From assembly GCF_001580535.1 (NCBI RefSeq), contig NZ_LHZA01000127.1, forward strand, positions 1 to 34,068: a DNA stretch of 34,068 nt, read 5' to 3'. This DNA comes from Acetobacter cerevisiae (GTDB lineage Bacteria; Pseudomonadota; Alphaproteobacteria; Acetobacterales; Acetobacteraceae). Position 1 is the stretch's first letter. The number at the start of each line of letters is the position of its first letter. A program made the translations under genes and the position numbers. The notes below the pieces were generated by a model. It searched no databases, was not told the origin of the DNA, and saw nothing but the letters and a program-made list of their open reading frames with translations. Shown here in pieces: positions 28,094-34,068 of this stretch.

Positions 28094-28844
28094 CGCCCGC
28101 CCACACTCCCTCCCGCCAGCGGCCTTAAAACCGCTGGAAGCCCTTGAAGCGCCGCTTGGTCAGAACGGTTTTGCCTATGAGCAGGCCGCTGCCATCCGCC
28201 CGCTGCTGGAGCAATTCGGGATGGAGCGATGGGAGGAATTTGCAGAAAGCTGGAATCATCTGGGAGTTGATCGCTACATGGCGGATGGCGGCCGTTACCG
28301 CCGCCGCCGGCATGCGACCTTCACCCTGACAGAAGACCAGATTCTGAGAAAGCCGCATCAGCCGCATTATCAAAGCCGGGATTACAACACCCTTAATGGT
28401 GGAATTGAACGCTGGTTCAAGGCCATTACTCCCGCCATAGTGGAGCACCCGGCGCTGCTCGCAGTGCTCCGGCTAACGCAGCATATTGCGGATGATCTGA
28501 CTCCGCAGACTCAGCGCCCTATGGCCTGGCATGCGGAAGTGCATCAGTTCCGGATTGAAGCAAGCCCGGACTCAGCCGGACGCCCCACCCCGGAAGGGTT
28601 ACACCGGGACGGCGTGGACTGGGTCTGTGTGATGATGGTGCGCCGGGAAAATATTGCCCGAGGCGAGACGACTATTCATGACCTTAACCGCCAGCCGGTC
28701 GGCAGCTTTACGCTGACAGACCCGATGGATACGGCGCTGGTGAATGACAGCCGGGTTTATCATGGTGTGACGCCAGTCAAGCCGGTTGACCCGACCCACC
28801 CGGCCTATCGGGACGTTCTGGTCGTCACCCTCCGGCACGAATAA
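28086..28844 (+). CDS. 2-oxoglutarate/Fe(II) dioxygenase, PF10014-type (amino-acid hydroxylase-like)
   Basis: A 252-residue soluble protein of the family that includes the Bacillus thuringiensis L-isoleucine dioxygenase. The iron ligands are visible as HRD in EGLHRDGVDWV (H173, D175) and the distal histidine in VYHGVTP (H226); R242 in YRDVLVVTLR is the likely 2-oxoglutarate-binding arginine. GGAGAAGG eight bases before the ATG at 28086 fixes the start, inside the end of the channel gene (8-base overlap). The frame is open further upstream within the channel gene, but that stretch is low-complexity. The substrate is unknown; a free amino acid is the most likely class by homology. Confidence 0.85.
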   Translation: MPDARPHSLPPAALKPLEALEAPLGQNGFAYEQAAAIRPLLEQFGMERWEEFAESWNHLGVDRYMADGGRYRRRRHATFTLTEDQILRKPHQPHYQSRDYNTLNGGIERWFKAITPAIVEHPALLAVLRLTQHIADDLTPQTQRPMAWHAEVHQFRIEASPDSAGRPTPEGLHRDGVDWVCVMMVRRENIARGETTIHDLNRQPVGSFTLTDPMDTALVNDSRVYHGVTPVKPVDPTHPAYRDVLVVTLRHE

Positions 28845-28862
28845 GCCAGAGGCAGGCGGACG

Positions 28863-29138
28863 TTAATAGCCCGCGTGATACATGGCGTTAAAGCCAAGGG
28901 CTGCAAAGCAGAACACGAACACCATCGCGCCAACCATCTGGAAGACTTCCTTGACGGCAACCCCTTCCGGCGGCGGAGGAGCGGAGGGCACGGGAGCCGG
29001 TGTCACAGGCAGAACGGGGTCCGCCATAACCGCATGGGTTTCCGCACCCACACCCTCATGCTCTGCCTGTAGACCTGCATCAGGGGTATGAGTCTGTGAG
29101 ATCACGGACGCATCATGTGATGAATCTGTTCCTGACAT
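28863..29138 (-). CDS. Small C-terminally membrane-anchored protein of unknown function
   Basis: A 91-residue protein I do not recognise. The first ~60 residues are polar, acidic/histidine- and then proline-rich (around PAPVPSAPPPP); residues about 66-86 form one hydrophobic segment (VGAMVFVFCFAALGFNAMY) close to the C-terminus, so the topology is tail-anchored-like. The start is well supported: GGAAGGGG lies seven bases before the ATG at 29138. It is convergent with the dioxygenase gene and divergent from the secreted protein at 29313, with a repeated 12-mer between them. No function can be assigned. Confidence 0.7.
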   Translation of the reverse strand: MSGTDSSHDASVISQTHTPDAGLQAEHEGVGAETHAVMADPVLPVTPAPVPSAPPPPEGVAVKEVFQMVGAMVFVFCFAALGFNAMYHAGY

Positions 29139-29186
29139 GGCGAAACCCCTTCCGTTTTTGCAATGCAGATTTGTAACCCCTACTTA

Positions 29187-29226
29187 TCTGGGTCTCAAGC
29201 AGCTCTTCGTCAAGTCTGGGTCTCAA
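29187..29226. repeat. 12-bp direct repeat in a divergent promoter region
   Basis: TCTGGGTCTCAA occurs exactly at 29187-29198 and again at 29215-29226, 28 bases apart start to start, in the 174-base gap between two divergent small genes. The placement suggests a regulator-binding pair, but no known motif is recognised. Confidence 0.6.
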
Positions 29227-29312
29227 ATAAACCCGATCACATTCCCCAGGCGGGCTGGACGGAAAGCCTACAGACAGGCACATGAAAAGATCAGTTTTCA
29301 GGAGTGCCCGCC

Positions 29313-29720
29313 ATGAAGCCGCTTTTTGCCTCTGCCCTCATCCCGCTCGGTCTGGCCTTTGCCCTGCCGCTCCCCGCACAGGCCGCAAAGCCCACCGTGC
29401 AGGCCCCGGCCACACAGGCGCATTACGAGACGTCAGTTTTTGTGGGACAATGGGCCATTATGGCGATGGACCCGATTATGGTCGCCGCGAACAAGGCAAC
29501 GGGTCCGGCGGAGCGCCTGCTCGTCACGCTGCCGGAATCCCTGAAGAAAATTGTCGGGCAGGATCACTTCAGCCTCTCCCGCGCCTCCGGCACAGCATGG
29601 ACCGGGAAGCAGGATGACCTGACGGTCACGTTCAAGCTTGTTTCAGAAAATAGTGCTCAGATTCAGATTACAGGGGAAGGCACCCATAAGCTGGATCTGC
29701 CGCTGTATCGGGACAACTAA
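29313..29720 (+). CDS. Small secreted protein of unknown function
   Basis: A 135-residue protein with a clear Sec signal peptide (MKPLFASALIPLGLAFALP, cleavage likely after AQA near residue 24) and a soluble mature part of about 110 residues with alternating hydrophobic residues such as LTVTFKLVSENSAQIQI, suggesting a beta-rich periplasmic domain. GGAG eight bases before the ATG at 29313 fixes the start in preference to a GTG at 29304. I do not recognise a family. It is divergent from the small membrane-anchored gene and convergent with the J-protein gene, with a large hairpin between. Confidence 0.75.
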   Translation: MKPLFASALIPLGLAFALPLPAQAAKPTVQAPATQAHYETSVFVGQWAIMAMDPIMVAANKATGPAERLLVTLPESLKKIVGQDHFSLSRASGTAWTGKQDDLTVTFKLVSENSAQIQITGEGTHKLDLPLYRDN

Positions 29721-29736
29721 AAGAGCTTGCCCAAAC

Positions 29737-29798
29737 AAGGCGCGCTCCTGTGCCTGTCCGCTCATAGGCGGTTCAGGCACAAGCAGCCGTTGCGCCTT
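29737..29798. terminator. Nested inverted repeats between convergent genes
   Basis: Three nested arm pairs are exact: AAGGCGC (29737-29743) with GCGCCTT (29792-29798), TGTGCCTG (29749-29756) with CAGGCACA (29774-29781), and CCGC (29758-29761) with GCGG (29768-29771). It lies between the convergent secreted-protein gene and the J-protein gene and touches the latter's stop codon. There is no T run, so a bidirectional terminator or structured 3' end is only the most likely reading. Confidence 0.5.
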
Positions 29799-30702
29799 AG
29801 GACGCGCTGTCAGGCGTCCAGTTTTTCAAGAAGTCTTCCAGCGCGGCGTCCGGCTTCCCGATCTTGATTTGCAGCGTCACGTAAAGATTCCCGGCTTCCC
29901 GCGAGCCATGAGCCTGCACGCCTTTCCCGCGTAACCGCAGCTTGGTGCCACTGTCGGACTGCGGCGGCACGTTCATCTTAACCGGGCCTGTCGGGGTCGG
30001 GACCGTAATGGGACCACCCAGCACGGCTGTTTTCAGGTCCACCGGCAGGGTTTCGGTCAGGTCAAACCCATCACGCGTATAGGTCGGGTCAGCCTGAACA
30101 TTCACGGTAATCAGCGCATCCCCATCCGGGCCGCCCTGAACACCGGGGCCACCTTTGCCACGCAGGCGCAAGGTCTGGCCGTCTTCAATCCCCGGGGGAA
30201 TGCGCACATCCAGCGTTGCCCCTTCCGGCAGCGTGATGCGGGATTTCCCACCCGTGACCGAGTCCAGAAAACTGACCTTCAGCGAATAAGACCGGTCAGC
30301 CCCTTTGCGCGGCCCGGCAGAACGGCGGCCACGGCCTGTGAACATGCCGCTGAACAGGTCACCCAGATCTTCTTCACTAAAAGCATGGCCCTGCCCTCCG
30401 GCATAGCGGAAGCCGCCCGGGCCTGCTCCATAATCGCCGTAGCCGCCACCGCCGCCAAATCCGGGATGACGTTCCTGCCCGGCGGCATCAATTTCGCCCC
30501 GGTCAAATCGTGCCCGCTTTTCCGTATCGGAGAGCAGATCATTCGCCTGCCCGATTGCCTTGAACTGTTCTTCGGCAACCTTGTCACCGGGGTTCAGGTC
30601 AGGATGGTATTTCTTGGCAAGGTTGCGATAGGCCTTGCGGATCTCATCCTGACTGGCGGTTTTGGAAACCCCCAGAACCTCATAAGGATCACGCACACTC
30701 AT
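29797..30702 (-). CDS. CbpA-like J-domain co-chaperone (DnaJ class II)
   Basis: A 301-residue Hsp40. The J domain (about 5-70) contains the HPD triad (33-35) that stimulates DnaK. A glycine/phenylalanine-rich linker follows (about 77-125), then two DnaJ C-terminal substrate-binding domains (about 130-295) with LDVRIPPGIEDGQTLRLRGK-type sequence. The CxxCxGxG zinc-finger repeats of DnaJ are absent, which marks it as the CbpA/DjlA-type rather than DnaJ itself. The ATG at 30702 overlaps the stop of the 65-residue gene upstream (ATGA), so the two are translationally coupled. Confidence 0.92.
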   Translation of the reverse strand: MSVRDPYEVLGVSKTASQDEIRKAYRNLAKKYHPDLNPGDKVAEEQFKAIGQANDLLSDTEKRARFDRGEIDAAGQERHPGFGGGGGYGDYGAGPGGFRYAGGQGHAFSEEDLGDLFSGMFTGRGRRSAGPRKGADRSYSLKVSFLDSVTGGKSRITLPEGATLDVRIPPGIEDGQTLRLRGKGGPGVQGGPDGDALITVNVQADPTYTRDGFDLTETLPVDLKTAVLGGPITVPTPTGPVKMNVPPQSDSGTKLRLRGKGVQAHGSREAGNLYVTLQIKIGKPDAALEDFLKNWTPDSAS

Positions 30703-30896
30703 GCTGCACCTCCCTGAGCTGAAGGAGGATTGGGATCAGTGCCAAAATTCATTGTGTCCAGCAGGCTGATCGGCAGCGCAATCGTCACATCCTGACTGTA
30801 TCCGGCTTTGTCTGCCTCACTCACAAGCGCCGCAAGGCGGGGTTTGAGAAATGCCTCCGCCGTCATGTTGTCCATAAAGCTTGTCTCTCCACTCAT
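30699..30896 (-). CDS. Small protein of unknown function coupled to the J-protein gene
   Basis: A protein of up to 65 residues that I do not recognise, with the core KPRLAALVSEADKAGYSQDV, then TIALPISLLDTMNF and a short proline/glycine tail. No signal peptide or membrane segment is seen. The stop overlaps the J-protein start (ATGA), which argues that it is translated. The start is uncertain: ATG codons occur at 30896, 30875 and 30866. GGAG inside the first few codons sits 11 bases before 30875, whereas 30896 has no close Shine-Dalgarno. It occupies the position a CbpM-type modulator might, but shows no clear resemblance to CbpM. Confidence 0.65.
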   Translation of the reverse strand: MSGETSFMDNMTAEAFLKPRLAALVSEADKAGYSQDVTIALPISLLDTMNFGTDPNPPSAQGGAA

Positions 30897-30955
30897 ACTG
30901 TGCAGACCGCTTCCTGATCGGACCGGCCTGATAATGGTTTCAATATCTTATTCTG

Positions 30956-30984
30956 ATAATGGGAACGCACTGAGGCAGGGTCAA
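30956..30984 (-). promoter_or_regulatory. Promoter of the small-gene/J-protein operon
   Basis: On the minus strand TTGACC (30984-30979) and CATTAT (30961-30956) are separated by exactly 17 bases. A 10-bp direct repeat, CTGATAATGG, occurs at 30928-30937 and 30953-30962, the second copy covering the -10. Transcription would begin near 30949. Confidence 0.5.
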
Positions 30985-31124
30985 TGGACAACGGGGCAGG
31001 AGTGGGCTGCACACCTGCCAGACAAACGCTGTCCAGACATTTCTAAAGAAGCGATAGCCTCATGCCCGCAGACTGACTATAAGCCTAAGGGAGAAGATTT
31101 AACTGTTTAAGTGGAGAACCAGCA

Positions 31125-31415
31125 ATGTCTGACAAACCGCGTTTTTTTGATGATCTTGCTGGTGTAGCCGGCGGTGCTTTTTCAGCCCTGACCGGCGCGA
31201 AAGAAGAGCTTAACGCCATTGTGCGCAGCCGCGTGGATGAAGTGCTGACCAGCCTGCAGGTTGTCCGGCGTGAAGAATTTGAAGTGGTGCGTGAACTCGC
31301 CGCCCGTGCGCGTATCGGGCAGGAAGAAGCCGAACGCCGCCTGGCTGCACTGGAAGCCCGTGTGGACGCACTGGAGCAGAAAAGCCACGGCAGCCACACG
31401 CACCACACCTCCTGA
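31125..31415 (+). CDS. UbiK/BMFP-family accessory factor
   Basis: A 96-residue protein of the membrane-fusogenic BMFP/UbiK family (YqiC-like). It starts PRFFDDLAGVAGGAFSAL, followed by an amphipathic region and a predicted C-terminal coiled coil (about 45-88: VVRREEFEVVRELAARA onward). In Escherichia and Salmonella UbiK helps assemble the aerobic ubiquinone-synthesis complex. GGAG eight bases before the ATG gives the start. It leads a plus-strand run with a ybjN-like gene (43-base gap), proC and a COQ9-like gene. Family membership is firm; the role in ubiquinone synthesis here is inferred. Confidence 0.88.
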   Translation: MSDKPRFFDDLAGVAGGAFSALTGAKEELNAIVRSRVDEVLTSLQVVRREEFEVVRELAARARIGQEEAERRLAALEARVDALEQKSHGSHTHHTS

Positions 31416-31457
31416 GCGCAGCGTTTTTCCGCATCACCTTGCAGCCGAGAGTGAGCC

Positions 31458-31958
31458 ATGCCCGCGTTAAGCACAAACACCCCTTCTCCTCCCGTTAATC
31501 CGCTGGATCTGATGGAACAGGTCATTTGTGGACACGGCTGGAATTTTGAACGCTGCAACGCAACCGAAATGGCCGTGGAAGCCCCCGGCAAGTGGTGCGA
31601 TTACGGCATGTTCTTCTCCTGGTCGGCAGAACTTGGGGCCATGCACTTTACCTGCGCCTTTGACCTCAAGGCCCCTCAGCCCCAGCAACGTACGCTGTAT
31701 GAGCTGATTGGCATGGCCAATGAGCGGATGTGGATTGGCCATTTCAGTCTGGATCAGGAAGACGGTGTTCTGCTGTTCCGGCATGCCCTTCTGCTGCGCG
31801 GGACGAGTATCTCTGTCGAAGTGTTTGAAGACATGATCGACATCGCTCTGACAGAGTGTGAACGCTTCTACCCGGCTTTTCAGTTTTTCCTGTGGGGCGG
31901 GCAAAGCCCGGCTGATGCTCTGGCCGTTGCCATGCTGGACTGTCAGGGAGAAGCATAA
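31458..31958 (+). CDS. YbjN-domain protein
   Basis: A 166-residue soluble protein with the YbjN fold (type III secretion chaperone-like). Conserved landmarks are PLDLMEQVICGHGWNFER at the N-terminus, WSAELGAMHFTCAFDLK in the middle and ECERFYPAFQFFLWGG near the end. The molecular function of alphaproteobacterial members is not established. The start ATG at 31458 follows a weak GAG. Its stop overlaps the proC start by one base (TAATG at 31956-31960), so these two are coupled. Confidence 0.88.
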   Translation: MPALSTNTPSPPVNPLDLMEQVICGHGWNFERCNATEMAVEAPGKWCDYGMFFSWSAELGAMHFTCAFDLKAPQPQQRTLYELIGMANERMWIGHFSLDQEDGVLLFRHALLLRGTSISVEVFEDMIDIALTECERFYPAFQFFLWGGQSPADALAVAMLDCQGEA

Positions 31959-32782
31959 TGACGGCTCATACTTCCCCCCTGCCCTCCGTCCTGCTGGTTG
32001 GCTGTGGCCAGATGGGTGGCTCCATGCTGGAAGGCTGGCTGGCCCACGGTCTGAAACCTTCCATCGTGCTGGACCGGCATGACCGCACCCTGCCGGCACC
32101 CCATAAACTGGCTGCTACGCTGGAGGATGTCCCGGCGGATTTCCAGCCGGATGTCATTATTCTGGCCATCAAGCCCCAGAAGGCAGACCCGGCGCTGGAG
32201 GCTATGGCACAGCGCTTCCCTAACGCCACGCTGCTGTCTGTCATGGCAGGCCGCACGGTGGAAAGCCTTACGGAACGTTACAAGCAGGGCAACCCGCAGG
32301 CACAGCCGGTGATAATCCGGGCCATGCCCAACACGCCCTGTGCCATTGGTGCAGGTATGAGCGGTCTGTATGCCCCTCCGCACGCCACCGCCACACAGAA
32401 AGCGCAGTGTGATGCCCTGCTGCAGGCAGTGGGCGATACGGTCTGGGTTGAGCGCGAAGAGCTGATTGATTCCGTCACCGCCATTTCCGGCAGCGGCCCG
32501 GCCTACATTTTCCTGCTGGCCGAACTACTGGAAAAAGCCGGTGTGGAACAGGGCCTCCCTGCCGAGACCGCCCGCATACTGGCACGCAAGACCATTTATG
32601 GCGCGGGCGCGCTGCTCAACCAGTCTCCGGCGGATGCCGAAGAGTTGCGCCGCCGCGTGACCAGCCCCGGTGGCACCACGGCGGAGGCCCTGAAAGTCTT
32701 CATGGCGCCGGATGCATGGCCCGCTATCGTGCCCCGTGCCGTAGCCGCAGCCGCCAGACGCGCCAAAGAGCTTTCGACCTGA
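31958..32782 (+). CDS. proC: ProC, pyrroline-5-carboxylate reductase
   Basis: A 274-residue NAD(P)H-dependent reductase for the last step of proline synthesis. The Rossmann start is seen as LLVGCGQMGGSMLEGWL, then DVIILAIKPQ, IIRAMPNTPCAIGAG, and the C-terminal dimerisation/substrate region with AISGSGPAYIFLLAELLEKA and VTSPGGTTAEAL. The length is typical. The start overlaps the ybjN-like stop by one base, and GGGAG lies about seven bases upstream. Confidence 0.96.
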   Translation: MTAHTSPLPSVLLVGCGQMGGSMLEGWLAHGLKPSIVLDRHDRTLPAPHKLAATLEDVPADFQPDVIILAIKPQKADPALEAMAQRFPNATLLSVMAGRTVESLTERYKQGNPQAQPVIIRAMPNTPCAIGAGMSGLYAPPHATATQKAQCDALLQAVGDTVWVEREELIDSVTAISGSGPAYIFLLAELLEKAGVEQGLPAETARILARKTIYGAGALLNQSPADAEELRRRVTSPGGTTAEALKVFMAPDAWPAIVPRAVAAAARRAKELST

Positions 32783-32839
32783 TTTACGCGGCCCGACAGG
32801 CCGCCTTACTCTCTATTTTCTACGAACAGGCTTCTTCTT

Positions 32840-33487
32840 ATGGACCATGATGACTTTGACGCCGCCCTTCTGAGTGCTGCCATGACACAGGCCGAGCACG
32901 GGGGCTGGGCGTCTGTCTCTCTGCTGGATTCCGCTCGGACTGCGGGGCTTGCTTTCCCGCAGACGCGCGAGCGTTTCCCCTGCCGCGCGTCTCTGCTGCT
33001 CCGTTTGGGCCGTATGGCAGACGAGTCTGCTCTGGCGGACAACACCACCTTCGGTTCCTCGCGTGAGCGCCTGTTTGATCTGCTGATGCGCCGTCTGGAT
33101 GTGTTCCAGCAGTACCGGGGCGGGATTCGCGCCGTCATGCGCGCCCTCCCGATGGACCCGCCTCTTGCCCTGCTGCTGGGAGGCGCCACGCTGGAAAGCA
33201 TGCGCTGGATGGCCGATGCCGCCGGAATTAACGTCGCCGGGCTGGGCGGGCTGGTGCGCATCAATATGGTAGTCGCCATCTGGACGCACACACTCCGCGC
33301 ATGGGAAAAAGACGATAGCGAAGACATGGGCAGCACCATGGCCGCGCTCGATCAGGCTCTGAACAAAGCCGCCGGTTTCCGCCTGTTCCCTGCTGAGAGT
33401 GAACTGAGCGACGGCGGCCTGCCTGATCTGGATTTTGAAGAACCAGAGGCCCCGTCCGCTCCCCTTACCCCTGAAAATTCTCTCTGA
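32840..33487 (+). CDS. COQ9-family protein (TetR-like fold)
   Basis: A 215-residue protein that matches the alphaproteobacterial COQ9 family: an N-terminal degenerate helix-turn-helix-like region (about 5-60), then ERLFDLLMRRLDVFQQYRGG, LESMRWMADAAGI, a WTHTLRAWEKDDSED segment and TMAALDQAL. The tail is acidic and proline-rich. COQ9 is a lipid-binding ubiquinone-synthesis accessory protein in mitochondria; bacterial members are sometimes annotated as TetR regulators because of the shared fold. There is no strong Shine-Dalgarno before the ATG at 32840. It starts 57 bases after proC. The nearby UbiK-like gene supports a ubiquinone link; a DNA-binding role cannot be excluded. Confidence 0.8.
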   Translation: MDHDDFDAALLSAAMTQAEHGGWASVSLLDSARTAGLAFPQTRERFPCRASLLLRLGRMADESALADNTTFGSSRERLFDLLMRRLDVFQQYRGGIRAVMRALPMDPPLALLLGGATLESMRWMADAAGINVAGLGGLVRINMVVAIWTHTLRAWEKDDSEDMGSTMAALDQALNKAAGFRLFPAESELSDGGLPDLDFEEPEAPSAPLTPENSL

Positions 33488-33527
33488 GAGACAAAACAGC
33501 GCGTTCTCACTCTTTACGAATCCTACT

Positions 33528-33559
33528 GGTTGGCCTTAATAAGAGCCAACCGCACTTTT
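33528..33559 (+). terminator. Hairpin between the COQ9-like gene and tRNA-Gln
   Basis: GGTTGGC (33528-33534) pairs with GCCAACC (33545-33551), with an inner CTT/AAG extension, and TTTT follows at 33556-33559. It would terminate the COQ9-like transcript just before the tRNA, whose first base is the last of these Ts. Confidence 0.5.
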
Positions 33560-33633
33560 GGGGCGTAGCCAAGCGGTAAGGCAGCGGATTTTGATTCCGC
33601 CATGCGGAGGTTCGAATCCTCCCGCCCCAGCCA
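33559..33633 (+). tRNA. tRNA-Gln (anticodon TTG), CCA encoded
   Basis: The acceptor stem TGGGGCG (33559-33565) pairs exactly with CGCCCCA (33623-33629), followed by discriminator G and encoded CCA (33631-33633). The anticodon stem GCGGA/TCCGC encloses the loop TTTTGAT, giving anticodon TTG (glutamine, CAA). The T arm carries GGTTCGAATCC. All canonical features are present. Confidence 0.97.
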
Positions 33634-33764
33634 TTTTTCTTTAAGATATATAAAATCCGTCTGATCCTCAGGCCTGAATTATTTTCCCTCTCGGGACAAT
33701 AACGGGCGCTGTATTTTTCTGACATCATTGCTATTGCAGGATCACAAAGTCACCACGGATCTTT

Positions 33765-34068
33765 TTGCTATGTTGTCTTTTAAAAAACTATCGATTCGGA
33801 AAAAAAAATTCTATTCAGGCTGTCGGTCTTCTTCTTTTTTTCTGCTTTTTACTGACAGCCCTCATTCCACCTCTTCAGTCTCCTGATGAGCGAGATCATC
33901 TCAAACGCGCTTATTTTCTGAGCCAGGGACAGATTTTTCTGACTGCTCAACCGCATAAATTATCAGGCGGTCCGCTAGACTCTGGCCTTCTGGAGTATCT
34001 GAATTTCTCGGAAAAATACCCTTTCCGCCCGGACATCAAGGTCACTAGAGCGTTTTCTGCGCTGAATG
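33765..34068 (+). CDS. Probable DUF2142-type membrane protein, 5' part, with a frameshift at an A9 run
   Basis: Reading in the frame of 33765 gives an open sequence to the right edge: a hydrophobic segment (GLLLFFCFLLTALIPPL) followed by QSPDERDHLKRAYFLSQGQ, then LSGGPLDSGLLEYLNF. This resembles the start of DUF2142 proteins (first membrane helix, then a P-DE-H-RA motif), a family of multi-helix membrane proteins of uncertain role near polysaccharide genes. The natural start ATG (33770) is in another frame; the two would join if the run of nine As at 33800-33808 had eight. In the frame shown only a TTG (33765) is available. So this is a disrupted, phase-variable or miscalled start, and the gene is cut by the window end. 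No strong Shine-Dalgarno is present. Confidence 0.6.
   Translation, partial: MLCCLLKNYRFGKKNSIQAVGLLLFFCFLLTALIPPLQSPDERDHLKRAYFLSQGQIFLTAQPHKLSGGPLDSGLLEYLNFSEKYPFRPDIKVTRAFSALN

Noticed and set aside
30699..30896. 65-residue gene as CbpM
   Set aside because: It is too short and I see no MerR-like or CbpM sequence features; position alone is not enough.
33507..33728. Minus-strand frame of 73 codons over the tRNA-Gln
   Set aside because: It is antisense to a canonical tRNA; the WGGRIRTSAW-like sequence is the well-known false translation of tRNA genes.
1..34068. CRISPR arrays, insertion sequences, prophage or toxin-antitoxin genes
   Set aside because: No regularly spaced repeats, transposase, integrase or recognisable toxin-antitoxin pair was seen on either strand.

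Overview
The window is ordinary GC-rich chromosome of an alphaproteobacterium. My best guess is an acetic acid bacterium (Acetobacteraceae) or a close Rhodospirillales relative. The reasons are a CtrA-type regulator with a CtrA box and a GANTC site, the gene order tolQRAB / pal-cpoB-tilS-ftsH-folP-glmM, a proline-rich TolA, and secA divergent from a ppiC-argJ pair. The taxon is inferred from gene order and protein flavour, not from a marker search. I see no prophage, insertion sequence, CRISPR array, rRNA or plasmid gene.

Layout. (1) 1-1877, minus strand: tsaE followed by the 5' part of addB, which runs off the left edge. (2) 1878-2475: an unusually AT-rich divergent intergenic region. Its right end carries the promoter of a CtrA-like response regulator (2476-3237, plus), with a dyad, a GANTC site and an exact TTAA-N7-TTAA CtrA box. 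(3) 3261-22181, minus strand: about 19 kb of co-oriented housekeeping genes. In transcription order these are secA, yebC, ruvC-ruvA-ruvB-ybgC (joined by ATGA overlaps), tolQ-tolR-tolA-tolB, a strong terminator and a gene-free stretch of about 0.7 kb, pal, cpoB, tilS, ftsH, a terminator, folP, glmM and thiD. (4) 22418-28844, plus strand: a periplasmic parvulin (divergent from secA), argJ, an RDD membrane protein, a large YbiO-like mechanosensitive channel and, overlapping its end, a 2-oxoglutarate/Fe(II) amino-acid dioxygenase. (5) 28863-30896: small lineage-type genes (a C-terminally membrane-anchored protein and a divergent secreted protein), then a CbpA-like J-protein translationally coupled to a 65-residue unknown. 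(6) 31125-33487, plus strand: ubiK-like, ybjN-like, proC and a COQ9-like gene. (7) A tRNA-Gln(TTG), then the start of a probable DUF2142 membrane protein whose ATG is separated from its reading frame by a nine-A run, cut by the right edge.

How the genes fit together. The long minus-strand block covers cell-envelope integrity (Tol-Pal, CpoB), protein export and quality control (SecA, FtsH), recombination repair (RuvABC), tRNA modification (TilS), folate (FolP), peptidoglycan precursor (GlmM) and thiamine (ThiD) synthesis. The parvulin opposite secA fits folding of exported proteins. The UbiK-like and COQ9-like genes flank ybjN-proC and suggest a ubiquinone-accessory neighbourhood. The least explained parts are the divergent CtrA-like regulator and its promoter, the J-protein/65-aa pair, the channel/dioxygenase overlap, the divergent small-gene pair with a repeated 12-mer between them, and the frameshifted DUF2142 gene.
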